Source: Opitutus sp. GAS368
Lineage (GTDB): Bacteria > Verrucomicrobiota > Verrucomicrobiia > Opitutales > Opitutaceae
Assembly: GCA_945903545.1 (NCBI GenBank)
Contig: CAMDOO010000026.1
Location: 1 to 39,504, forward strand
Direction of reading: 5' to 3'
DNA: 39,504 nucleotides
Positions within the stretch are counted from its first letter, which is position 1. Every line of letters begins with the position of its first letter. Position numbers and translations under genes: made by a program. The notes under the pieces are model-generated. The model was not told the origin of the DNA, made no database searches, and was given only the letters and a program-made list of their open reading frames with translations. Shown here in pieces: positions 33,277 to 39,504 of this stretch.

Positions 33277-34401
33277 ATGAAATTCAAAATCAACCGGGAT
33301 CATTTCGCCAGCGGGCTGGCGCAGGTGCTCAACGTCGTCGGGTCCAAAGCCACGATGCCGATCCTGAGCAACGTCCTGATTGAAGCGGAGAAAGACCAGA
33401 TTTCCCTGACGACCACCAACTTGGATCTCGGCATCCGTTGCCGGATCAAGGCCGAGGTCAAGGAAGGCGGCGCAGTCACACTGCCGGTCAAGCGCCTGGC
33501 CACCATCGTGCGCGAACTGCCGAACATCGATGTGACCTTCGATGCCGCGCCCAACCACCAGGTGAAGCTTTCGTCGGGTGGTTCGAATTTCCGGATCATG
33601 GGCATCGGCCGGGAGGATTTCCCGCCGCTCGCCGAGATCGGCGACGACAAGGCCTACTCGCTCGAGCAGGCCGAGCTGGCCGGGATGCTCCGGAGCGTGG
33701 CCTACGCGCAGTCCACGGATGAGACGCGTTTCATCCTCAACGGCGTCTATTTCAACTTCAAGGACCAGAAGCTTTCGCTCGTGGCGACCGATGGCCGCCG
33801 GCTGGCGCTGGTGAGCAAGGAAATGGAAACGCCCGCGGCCAAGTCGGGAGCCATCATCCTGCCGGCCAAGACCGTCAACGAGCTGGTCCGCCTGCTCGAC
33901 AAGGGCGCCAAGGTGAAGATCAGCTTCAGCGACCGGAAGGCGGCGTTCCAGATCGCGACCGACAAGGACACCAGCGGGCTGGTGGACAGCATCTATCTCT
34001 ATTCGAAGGTGGTCGAGGGCAACTACCCAAACTACCTGCAGGTGATCCCGAAGGAGACGCACCAGCGCATCAAGCTGGAGCGCGAACTCTTCCTCCAGTG
34101 CATCCATCGCGCAGGCTTGGTCTGTTCCGACAAGTCCAACTCGGTGAAGATCAAGCTCACCAGCAACCTGCTCGAGATCACGGCGCAGAGTCCGGACTTC
34201 GGCGAGGCGCACGAGTCGATGGCGATCAGCTACAGCGGCCCGGAACTCCAGGTGGCGTTCAATCCCGCGTTTGTGATGGATCCGCTTCGCGCCCTCGCGA
34301 AGGACGAGGTTTATTTTGAGCTCAAGGACGAGGTGAGCCCGGGTGTGTTCAAGACGCTCGAGAGCTTCATCTGCGTCATCATGCCGGTCCGCCTGAGCTG
34401 A
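33277..34401 (+). CDS. dnaN: DNA polymerase III sliding clamp (beta subunit)
   Basis: 374 residues, usual length. Three clamp domains can be followed: [20 protein letters not shown] at the start, [20 protein letters not shown] in the second, and the C-terminal [11 protein letters not shown], the standard end of the clamp. It encircles DNA as a dimer and tethers the polymerase and repair enzymes. Unlike in many bacteria, it is not beside dnaA or recF; its neighbours are pssA and an unknown membrane protein. Confidence 0.97.
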   Translation: MKFKINRDHFASGLAQVLNVVGSKATMPILSNVLIEAEKDQISLTTTNLDLGIRCRIKAEVKEGGAVTLPVKRLATIVRELPNIDVTFDAAPNHQVKLSSGGSNFRIMGIGREDFPPLAEIGDDKAYSLEQAELAGMLRSVAYAQSTDETRFILNGVYFNFKDQKLSLVATDGRRLALVSKEMETPAAKSGAIILPAKTVNELVRLLDKGAKVKISFSDRKAAFQIATDKDTSGLVDSIYLYSKVVEGNYPNYLQVIPKETHQRIKLERELFLQCIHRAGLVCSDKSNSVKIKLTSNLLEITAQSPDFGEAHESMAISYSGPELQVAFNPAFVMDPLRALAKDEVYFELKDEVSPGVFKTLESFICVIMPVRLS

Positions 34402-34410
34402 TTAATTTTG

Positions 34411-34472
34411 TTGGTAGGGGCATGTGTCCCCACCTGCCCTTGCGCGGGCGGCTGAGACAGCCGCCCCTACCT
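34411..34472. repeat. Inward-facing REP pair after dnaN
   Basis: GTAG 34414-34417 precedes GGGCATGTG-TCCC-CACCTGCCC (stem with mismatches). The opposite unit has CTAC 34467-34470 and the perfect minus-strand stem GGGCGGCTG-TCT-CAGCCGCCC (34446-34466). Its layout matches the pairs at 31061 and 36279. Confidence 0.85.
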
Positions 34473-34481
34473 CCCCATCCC

Positions 34482-35372
34482 ATGACGCCGCAACCGCTCT
34501 ACGCCTACCCGTTGCTGTCGGCCATGATGATCTCGATGATCCTCGTGCAACTGCACCACCGGCTCGGGGCGCCAGGCCTGGCGATCGCGAACCGCTGGCT
34601 CCGCTGGCTGATCTTTGCGTTTGGCGCCGCCTACATCAGCCGCGACCTGGAATTGATCGATCGTCCCCTCCCTATTCTGGTGGCGGCCTTCTTCCTCCTC
34701 TGGTTCCTGGGCGAGACGCTCTACAACTGGATGGCGATCCACGCCCTCAGCGTGAGCCAGCTGCCACTCTTTCCGCGCTACACGGTCAACCAGAGCGGCG
34801 AGGAGTGGCCGACCCGGGCGCGTTTTCTCAAGGTGCGCGACTGGCTGCGCAGCCATGGCTTCCGCCAGGTCCAGTCGCTCAAGGCCGAGGTTGGCAGCGG
34901 CTTTTATCTCCGGGTTTCCATCTATCAGGATGAGCCGGCGCAGGTCCGCGTGCAGGTCACGTTCCTGCCGCAGCCCAACGGGACCCTGACGATATGCTAT
35001 GCGGTGACCTCGCTGTCGTCCGACGGCTACCGTTTCCTGACCGACAATCTCTACATTCCCTTCGGCGGCTTCTATCCGGAGAACTGGCTGGTCGAGCGCA
35101 GCCCGTGGCGGCGCTCCCTGCCCCGGCTGCTGGCGCGCCATCTGGACCGGGTGAAGCGCAGCGGCGCCAAGCTCGAGGCCTGGACCACGGATCCGGTGAC
35201 GGACCTGAATGTCGAGCAGGGCCAGTTGGACCGGCTGAACACTGAGCTCGGATTTCTCCATCCCCATCAGGACCGCGAGGAACTGGGCAAGATCACCAGC
35301 CCGGGGCGTTACCGCGTCTGGAAGGAAATCTGGATGCTCGACTACTTCGGCCGCGCCGCGCGGTACGAGTGA
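34482..35372 (+). CDS. Membrane protein of unknown function
   Basis: 296 residues from the ATG at 34482 (MTPQPLYAYPLLSAMM). Three hydrophobic segments lie in the first 90 residues (YPLLSAMMISMILVQL; LRWLIFAFGAAYI; LPILVAAFFLLWFLGETLYN). The remaining 200 residues look soluble, with RFLKVRDWLRSHGFRQVQSL and VERSPWRRSLPRLLARHLDR. No family is recognised. The open frame extends 20 codons upstream but reads REP sequence, so that start is rejected. Confidence 0.65.
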   Translation: MTPQPLYAYPLLSAMMISMILVQLHHRLGAPGLAIANRWLRWLIFAFGAAYISRDLELIDRPLPILVAAFFLLWFLGETLYNWMAIHALSVSQLPLFPRYTVNQSGEEWPTRARFLKVRDWLRSHGFRQVQSLKAEVGSGFYLRVSIYQDEPAQVRVQVTFLPQPNGTLTICYAVTSLSSDGYRFLTDNLYIPFGGFYPENWLVERSPWRRSLPRLLARHLDRVKRSGAKLEAWTTDPVTDLNVEQGQLDRLNTELGFLHPHQDREELGKITSPGRYRVWKEIWMLDYFGRAARYE

Positions 35373-35419
35373 CCGGTCGGTCGGTTGCGCCGGTCACCGG
35401 CGCGATCCTTTCGGATGAT

Positions 35420-35457
35420 TTGCCACAGAGGCACAGAGCTCTGTGCCTCTGTGGCAA
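35420..35457. terminator. 38-bp perfect palindrome, likely bidirectional terminator
   Basis: TTGCCACAGAGGCACAGAG is followed at once by its exact reverse complement, with no spacer. It is flanked by GATT on the left and AAAAAACA on the right. It lies between two convergent genes. The motif matches the inner arms of the nested repeat at 2126-2231. Confidence 0.75.
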
Positions 35458-35520
35458 AAAACAGGTTTGGCCAACAGCGCAGCCGATCCGCGCGCCCGTC
35501 CCCACTGGAACACTCGGCGT

Positions 35521-36198
35521 TCAACCCTGCTTCTTTCGCTCCACCTCGATTTCGTCCCAGAGCGCGGTGGCCTGCTCCTCGGCCAGCTTGGGCTCGAGCT
35601 TGCGCAGGGCCTGTTTGAGTTCGTAGCAGCGGCGGGTTTGTTCGCCGAAGGAGATCGCACCGGCGGTCATCTGCGGAGGCATCAGGAAGTGTTGGGCGAT
35701 CCGCGGGTAGACGAGGGCTCCCGGATCGGTGTCGGTGGGCGAACGCAGCCCGACCGCATAGCCGGAACGCGAGAGCAGCCGGCCCAAGGGACGAAAACAG
35801 TGCTGGAGATTCACGGCAAAATGGTCGGGAAACGGCGATTCGGGCCGGCCTTTGCCCCGCAGGTAATCATGGATCTGAAACCCCGAGGCGTCGGGATAGA
35901 CATCGTTGACGGTGAAACACGCCATCATCCACCGATCGGTGAACGCTTCCTCCAGCAGGTGCGGCACGTCCCACGCCAACAGGTCGGCCTCATCCATCAG
36001 CTCCTTCAGGCCCGCCTTGGTGCGCTGGTGCGAGATCACGAAATCCTCCCGGCCGATGATGGCCGTGATCCTAGGATAGGCGGCCATCACCTCAGGGGAG
36101 GCCATCCGACGAAAAGCGCCCAGCTGGGTGCGCATCAGCCCGAGCGTCTGCTCGATGTCTGATGTCAGCTTCACGACAGCGGCGGCGGAATTGCTCAT
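35521..36198 (-). CDS. Conserved-looking protein of unknown function
   Basis: 225 residues from the ATG at 36198 (MSNSAAAVVKLTSDIEQTLG). It is mostly helical and soluble, without a signal or membrane segment. Notable tracts are DRWMMACFTVNDVYPDASGF and RRCYELKQALRKLEPKLAEE. An alternative ATG at 36234 is in frame; the longer frame to 36324 reads REP sequence. The region before the start carries a REP pair. No family is recognised. Confidence 0.6.
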   Translation of the reverse strand: MSNSAAAVVKLTSDIEQTLGLMRTQLGAFRRMASPEVMAAYPRITAIIGREDFVISHQRTKAGLKELMDEADLLAWDVPHLLEEAFTDRWMMACFTVNDVYPDASGFQIHDYLRGKGRPESPFPDHFAVNLQHCFRPLGRLLSRSGYAVGLRSPTDTDPGALVYPRIAQHFLMPPQMTAGAISFGEQTRRCYELKQALRKLEPKLAEEQATALWDEIEVERKKQG

Positions 36199-36278
36199 GG
36201 CGTCAGAGACAAGGTTGAGGTGGTTTGCCCCCATCCGGCAACGCAAAGGTAGGGGCCGGTGTTCGGGATCGATCGCAA

Positions 36279-36360
36279 GGTAGGGGCGTGTGTCCCACAC
36301 GCCCTGTTTCAGCCCGTGAACCAATCAGGGCGCCTGGGGACAGGCGCCCCTACCCTTTTT
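36279..36360. repeat. Inward-facing REP pair between the unknown gene and moaA
   Basis: GTAG 36280-36283 precedes GGGCGTGTG-TCC-CACACGCCC (perfect, 36284-36304). The opposite foot CTAC 36350-36353 precedes, on the minus strand, GGGCGCCTG-TCCC-CAGGCGCCC (perfect, 36328-36349). A further lone GGTAGGGG lies at 36248. A T-run follows on the plus strand. Confidence 0.88.
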
Positions 36361-37376
36361 TACCCTCCGATGTAACTCATCTCGACCGTGGGACGGGATT
36401 CGCCCGCGGCCAGCAGGCCGGCGCGTTCGTCGCTGTAACGGTCGCGGCGCCCGGTCCAGATTCCGGTGAGGAATTGGGTCAGGGCCGCGTCGTCGTCCCC
36501 GGCCCGCAGTCGGGCCAGGACGTTATGGCCGGAGGAAGCGAAGAGGCAGGTGAAAAGGTTGCCGTCGGCCGAGAGGCGGGCGCGGTGACAATCGCGGCAG
36601 AACGGTTCGGTCACGGAGCTGATGAGGCCGATCTCGCCGCGGCCATCGCGGTAACGATAGCGGGCCGCCACCTCACCCCGGTAGGCCGGGCCGGCGGCCT
36701 CCAGCGGCCAGCGGGCGCCCACGCGCTCCACGATCTCCTTGGCGGGCACCACTTGGGCAGACGACCAGTGGTTGGTGTTGCCGACATCCATGTACTCGAT
36801 GAAACGCAACGGGTGCCCGCGTTCGCGGAAATATTCGCAGATGGAGAGGATCTCGTGGTCGTTCACCCCGCGCTGCACCACCATGTTGATCTTCACGGGC
36901 AGGCCGGTCGCCGCCGCGGCATCAATGCCGCGCAGGACCCGGTCCACCTTGAAGCCGAGGCCGTTCATCCGGCCGGCGACCGCATCGTCGAGTGAGTCCA
37001 CCGAGACATTGACGCGATCGAGTCCGGCCGCCCGCAGGGCCGGGGCGACGGACTGCAGCAGCCAGCCGTTCGTGGTCAGGGCGACGTCGGGCATGGCGAG
37101 GTCCTGCTTCAGGACGCGAACCAGTTCCGGCACATCCGCCCGGAGCAGCGGTTCCCCGCCCGTCAGGCGGATCTTCTCGACGCCCAGGCCGCGGAAGACC
37201 CGGACAATGCGGGTCAGCTCCGCGAGGGACATCAGCTGGGGATCCTTGAGGAAGGCATGGCCGGGTCCGAACACCTCCTTGGGCATGCAATACGGGCAGC
37301 GGAAATTGCAGCGGTCGGTGACCGAGATGCGCAGATCGCGCAACGGACGCTGGAATTGGTCGGTGGGGTGACCCAT
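36360..37376 (-). CDS. moaA: GTP 3',8-cyclase (molybdenum cofactor synthesis)
   Basis: 338 residues. A radical-SAM enzyme that starts molybdopterin synthesis by rearranging GTP. The N-terminal cluster motif CNFRCPYC (residues 23-30) binds the SAM cluster. The C-terminal cluster has CRDCHRARLSADGNLFTC near 258-275. RLTGGEPLLR and the C-terminal GG (SYIGG), needed for activity in characterised MoaA, are present. It is divergent from moeA, so the two cofactor genes share a 121-bp region. Confidence 0.96.
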   Translation of the reverse strand: MGHPTDQFQRPLRDLRISVTDRCNFRCPYCMPKEVFGPGHAFLKDPQLMSLAELTRIVRVFRGLGVEKIRLTGGEPLLRADVPELVRVLKQDLAMPDVALTTNGWLLQSVAPALRAAGLDRVNVSVDSLDDAVAGRMNGLGFKVDRVLRGIDAAAATGLPVKINMVVQRGVNDHEILSICEYFRERGHPLRFIEYMDVGNTNHWSSAQVVPAKEIVERVGARWPLEAAGPAYRGEVAARYRYRDGRGEIGLISSVTEPFCRDCHRARLSADGNLFTCLFASSGHNVLARLRAGDDDAALTQFLTGIWTGRRDRYSDERAGLLAAGESRPTVEMSYIGG

Positions 37377-37394
37377 GGAGGTGCGGGGGGAATA

Positions 37395-37490
37395 ATGCGT
37401 GACGAGTGACGGGTGACAAGTGACCAGATTGGATGACCCCTCCGGGTCAGTTTCGACTCGTCACCCGTCACTTGGCGCCCGTCACTAGCA
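37395..37490. repeat. GTGAC-type inverted repeat in the moaA-moeA promoter gap
   Basis: GACGAGTGACGGGTGACAAG (37399 on) pairs with GACTCGTCACCCGTCACTTG (37456 on), both about 20 bp. The same wording (GTGACAAGTGAC) occurs in the BMC operon at 15598. It fills most of the divergent gap, so it should overlap one or both promoters. Confidence 0.8.
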
Positions 37491-37497
37491 CCGGCCC

Positions 37498-38709
37498 ATG
37501 CTCACCCCTGCTGAAGCCGAAAAGCTGATTCTTGCCTCCCTGCCGGCCGCCGACAGCGAGGATTGCCCGCTCGGGGCGGCGCATGGGCGCGTCCTACGGC
37601 GGGAGATCCGGGCGGACCGCGACCTGCCGCCCTTCGACCGCGTGACCATGGACGGCTTTGCGTTGCGGGCCGAGGTGCTGGCGGAAGGCGGCCGGACGTT
37701 CCGGATCATAGGCCTCCAAGCCGCCGGGATGCTGCCGCGAAAACTCGGGGCGGAGGACGACGCCTGTGTCGAGATCATGACGGGGGCCGTGCGACCCGAG
37801 GGTGCGGATTGCGTGGTGCCGTACGAGGAAACCAGCCGGGACGGCGTGAAGATGACCGTGGCCGAGCCCGCCGCGAAAAAGATCCAGGCGGGATTCGCGA
37901 TCCATCGCCGCGGGAGCGACCATCCGGCCGGGGAGCGGATCGTCCCCGCGGGAACCCGGCTCGGCGGGCGTGAAATCGCGGTGGCCGCCGCCTGCGGCTG
38001 CGAGAACCTGTCCGTGGCGGCACGACCACGCATCGCGGTCGTGGCGACGGGCGACGAGCTGGTCGAGCCAGGCATGCCCGTGGCGCCGCACCAGATTCGG
38101 CGCAGCAATGACTACGGATTGCGCGCGGCGCTGATCGCCGCGGGGTACCCGGTGGTCGAGCGGTTTCATCTCCGCGATGTGCGCGAGGAGATCGAGCACC
38201 GGCTCTGGCACATCTTGGCCGAATTCGACGCCGTGCTGCTGACCGGCGGCGTCTCGAAGGGGAAGTTTGATTACCTGCCCACGGTGCTGGAGGGACTACA
38301 GGTGAAGAAACTTTTCCACGGCGTCGCGCAGCGTCCGGGCAAACCCATGTGGTTCGGCGTGAGCGCCCGCCGCACCCCGGTGTTCGCCCTCCCCGGCAAT
38401 CCCGCGGCGTCCTACACCTGCGTCCATCGCTATGTCCTGCCCGCGCTGGCCCGGGCATCGGGCGTGACGGAAGGGCCGTTGCGGATGATCCCGTTGGCCG
38501 AGGCGGTGACTTTCCGTCCGCCCCTCGCCTATTTCCTGCCGGTGCGGCTCGAGTCCGACGATCAGGGTAAAACCGTGGCCCGGCCGGACCCGATCAACAC
38601 TTCCGGGGATTTCGCCGGACTGATCGGGACGGACGGCTTTGTGGAACTCCCCGCCGGCCAGGAGGAATTTCCCGCGGGCTACACCGCGGTTTTCCGCCCT
38701 TGGGTTTGA
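37498..38709 (+). CDS. moeA: Molybdopterin molybdenumtransferase
   Basis: 403 residues, usual length. It inserts molybdate into adenylylated molybdopterin. Landmarks: LPPFDRVTMDGFALRAE at about residues 42-58, the Gly/Asp-rich IAVVATGDELVEPG, IRRSNDYGLRAALIAAGYPV, VLLTGGVSKGKFDYLP and ALPGNPAAS. Domain IV follows at the C-terminus. Its 3' end overlaps the convergent DUF1016 frame by 116 bp. Confidence 0.96.
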   Translation: MLTPAEAEKLILASLPAADSEDCPLGAAHGRVLRREIRADRDLPPFDRVTMDGFALRAEVLAEGGRTFRIIGLQAAGMLPRKLGAEDDACVEIMTGAVRPEGADCVVPYEETSRDGVKMTVAEPAAKKIQAGFAIHRRGSDHPAGERIVPAGTRLGGREIAVAAACGCENLSVAARPRIAVVATGDELVEPGMPVAPHQIRRSNDYGLRAALIAAGYPVVERFHLRDVREEIEHRLWHILAEFDAVLLTGGVSKGKFDYLPTVLEGLQVKKLFHGVAQRPGKPMWFGVSARRTPVFALPGNPAASYTCVHRYVLPALARASGVTEGPLRMIPLAEAVTFRPPLAYFLPVRLESDDQGKTVARPDPINTSGDFAGLIGTDGFVELPAGQEEFPAGYTAVFRPWV

Positions 38710-39504
38710 CTTTCCCGACGCGCCTGTGCGCCGCGGGCTTTTCGGCTGGGAGGGCAGTCTGGATGCGCGACAGTTCCTGCTCCAATTGCGCGATGCTGGG
38801 CAGGGCGCTCCGGAATTTCTTCGGGAGCGCGCGGGTGAGCTCGTAGGCGGAAATGCCGATGGCCTTGTTCATGCCGCGCAGGGCGTACTCGGCGACGACC
38901 TTGTTTTTGTCCTCGCAAAGGATGAGCCCGATGGAGGGCTGATCCGAGGCGTGCCGCATACGATCATCGACCGCGTTGAGATAGAAATTCATCTTGCCGG
39001 CGTACTCGGCCTTGAACCGGCCAACCTTCAGGTCGATTACGACGAAGCAGCGCAGCCGGAGGTGGTAGAAGAGGAGATCCATGTAGAAGTCATCCGCGCC
39101 CACCTCCAAGTGGACCTGACGGCCGACCCAGGCAAAGCCGGTGCCGAGGGCCACGAGGAAATGCTGGATGTGGTGCAGCAGGCCGGTTTCTAGTTCCCGT
39201 TCGTTGAAAGGCTTCTCCAGCGTGAGGAAATCGAAGACGTAAGGATCTTTCAGCAGCTGGGCCGCGAGGTCCGACTGCGCCGGTGGCAGGGTGCGGTTGA
39301 AGTTGGTAATCGCCTTGCCCTGTCGCGCATGGGCGCGGCTCCGGATCTGGACGAAAAGAACATTCCGGCTCCAGCCATGTTCTAGAGCCTGCTGTGCGTA
39401 CCAGAGACGGATGGGCAGCTCTTTGAGCATCTGAATAAGGATGACGTTGTGTCCCCAAGGCAATTGGGCCACGGGCTGTGGCCCAATTGGGATGGCATCC
39501 GGAA
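38594..39504 (-). CDS. DUF1016/YhcG-type PD-(D/E)XK nuclease-domain protein, 5' end cut off
   Basis: The frame is open past 39472 to the window edge (DAIPIGPQPVAQLPWGHNVI), so the gene is partial at its start; the usual N-terminal winged-helix half is missing from view. Visible landmarks: PWGHNVILIQ, HGWSRNVLFVQI, LLKDPYVFDFL, ELETGLLHHIQHFL and the nuclease core DDFYMDLLFYHLRLRCFVVI followed by DLKVGRF. The family is often found in phage or defence contexts, but its role is unsettled. The last 70 residues are basic and unlike the family, and overlap moeA; a lost stop or a frameshift is possible. Confidence 0.82.
   Translation of the reverse strand, partial: PDAIPIGPQPVAQLPWGHNVILIQMLKELPIRLWYAQQALEHGWSRNVLFVQIRSRAHARQGKAITNFNRTLPPAQSDLAAQLLKDPYVFDFLTLEKPFNERELETGLLHHIQHFLVALGTGFAWVGRQVHLEVGADDFYMDLLFYHLRLRCFVVIDLKVGRFKAEYAGKMNFYLNAVDDRMRHASDQPSIGLILCEDKNKVVAEYALRGMNKAIGISAYELTRALPKKFRSALPSIAQLEQELSRIQTALPAEKPAAHRRVGKVKPKGGKPRCSPREIPPGRRGVPQSRPSRSVRRNPRKC

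Overview
The window is GC-rich chromosomal DNA that best fits a Verrucomicrobiota bacterium of the Opitutaceae type. The grounds are a planctomycete/verrucomicrobial (PV-type) bacterial microcompartment (BMC) operon, a PEP-CTERM protein, a four-helix-bundle-suffix protein, a GxxExxY protein, and very many short inverted repeats between genes. This assignment is inference from gene content; there is no rRNA gene here.

Layout. 1-3.8 kb: a RhaS-like sugar-binding lipoprotein, a secreted unknown protein and a GT39-like membrane protein. 3.9-7.3 kb: tRNA-Gly(TCC), a PilC/GspF platform protein, an NtrC-like response regulator with a dead AAA+ core, and a DUF3817 membrane protein. 7.6-13.8 kb: carB, a PEP-CTERM protein, purU, and a four-helix/zinc-ribbon protein carrying three palindromic in-frame insertions. 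13.9-21.5 kb: the BMC operon on the minus strand (PduL, three BMC-H, acetate kinase, three BMC-P, CoA-acylating aldehyde dehydrogenase, class II aldolase), with a divergent DeoR-family regulator and a clear operator between them. 21.7-26.3 kb: a BlaI-like repressor, a giant M56 peptidase fused to secretin-N and three TonB C-terminal domains, and a small TonB-like protein. 26.4-31.7 kb: two small exported proteins, then a sugar ABC importer in which the binding protein is fused to the first permease, with a GxxExxY gene between the permeases and a RAYT-type transposase upstream. 31.8-39.5 kb: a RelE-like protein coupled to pssA, dnaN, two unknown proteins, moaA and moeA, and a DUF1016 nuclease-like gene cut by the window edge.

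The BMC genes form one pathway. The aldolase would cleave a deoxyhexulose-1-phosphate (fuculose or rhamnulose) to DHAP and lactaldehyde. The dehydrogenase makes lactyl-CoA, PduL converts it to lactyl-phosphate, and the kinase yields lactate plus ATP. The RhaS-like lipoprotein at the left edge fits rhamnose uptake but lies about 13 kb away.

The most unusual feature runs through the whole window: GC-rich hairpins with a GTAG tetranucleotide at the 5' foot, often in inward-facing pairs. That is the hallmark of REP elements handled by RAYT transposases. A RAYT gene is present and has REP pairs at both ends; the first His of its HUH motif is Arg. One REP is translated in frame inside the ABC fusion protein, a REP pair overlaps that protein's signal peptide, and one overlaps the RAYT start.
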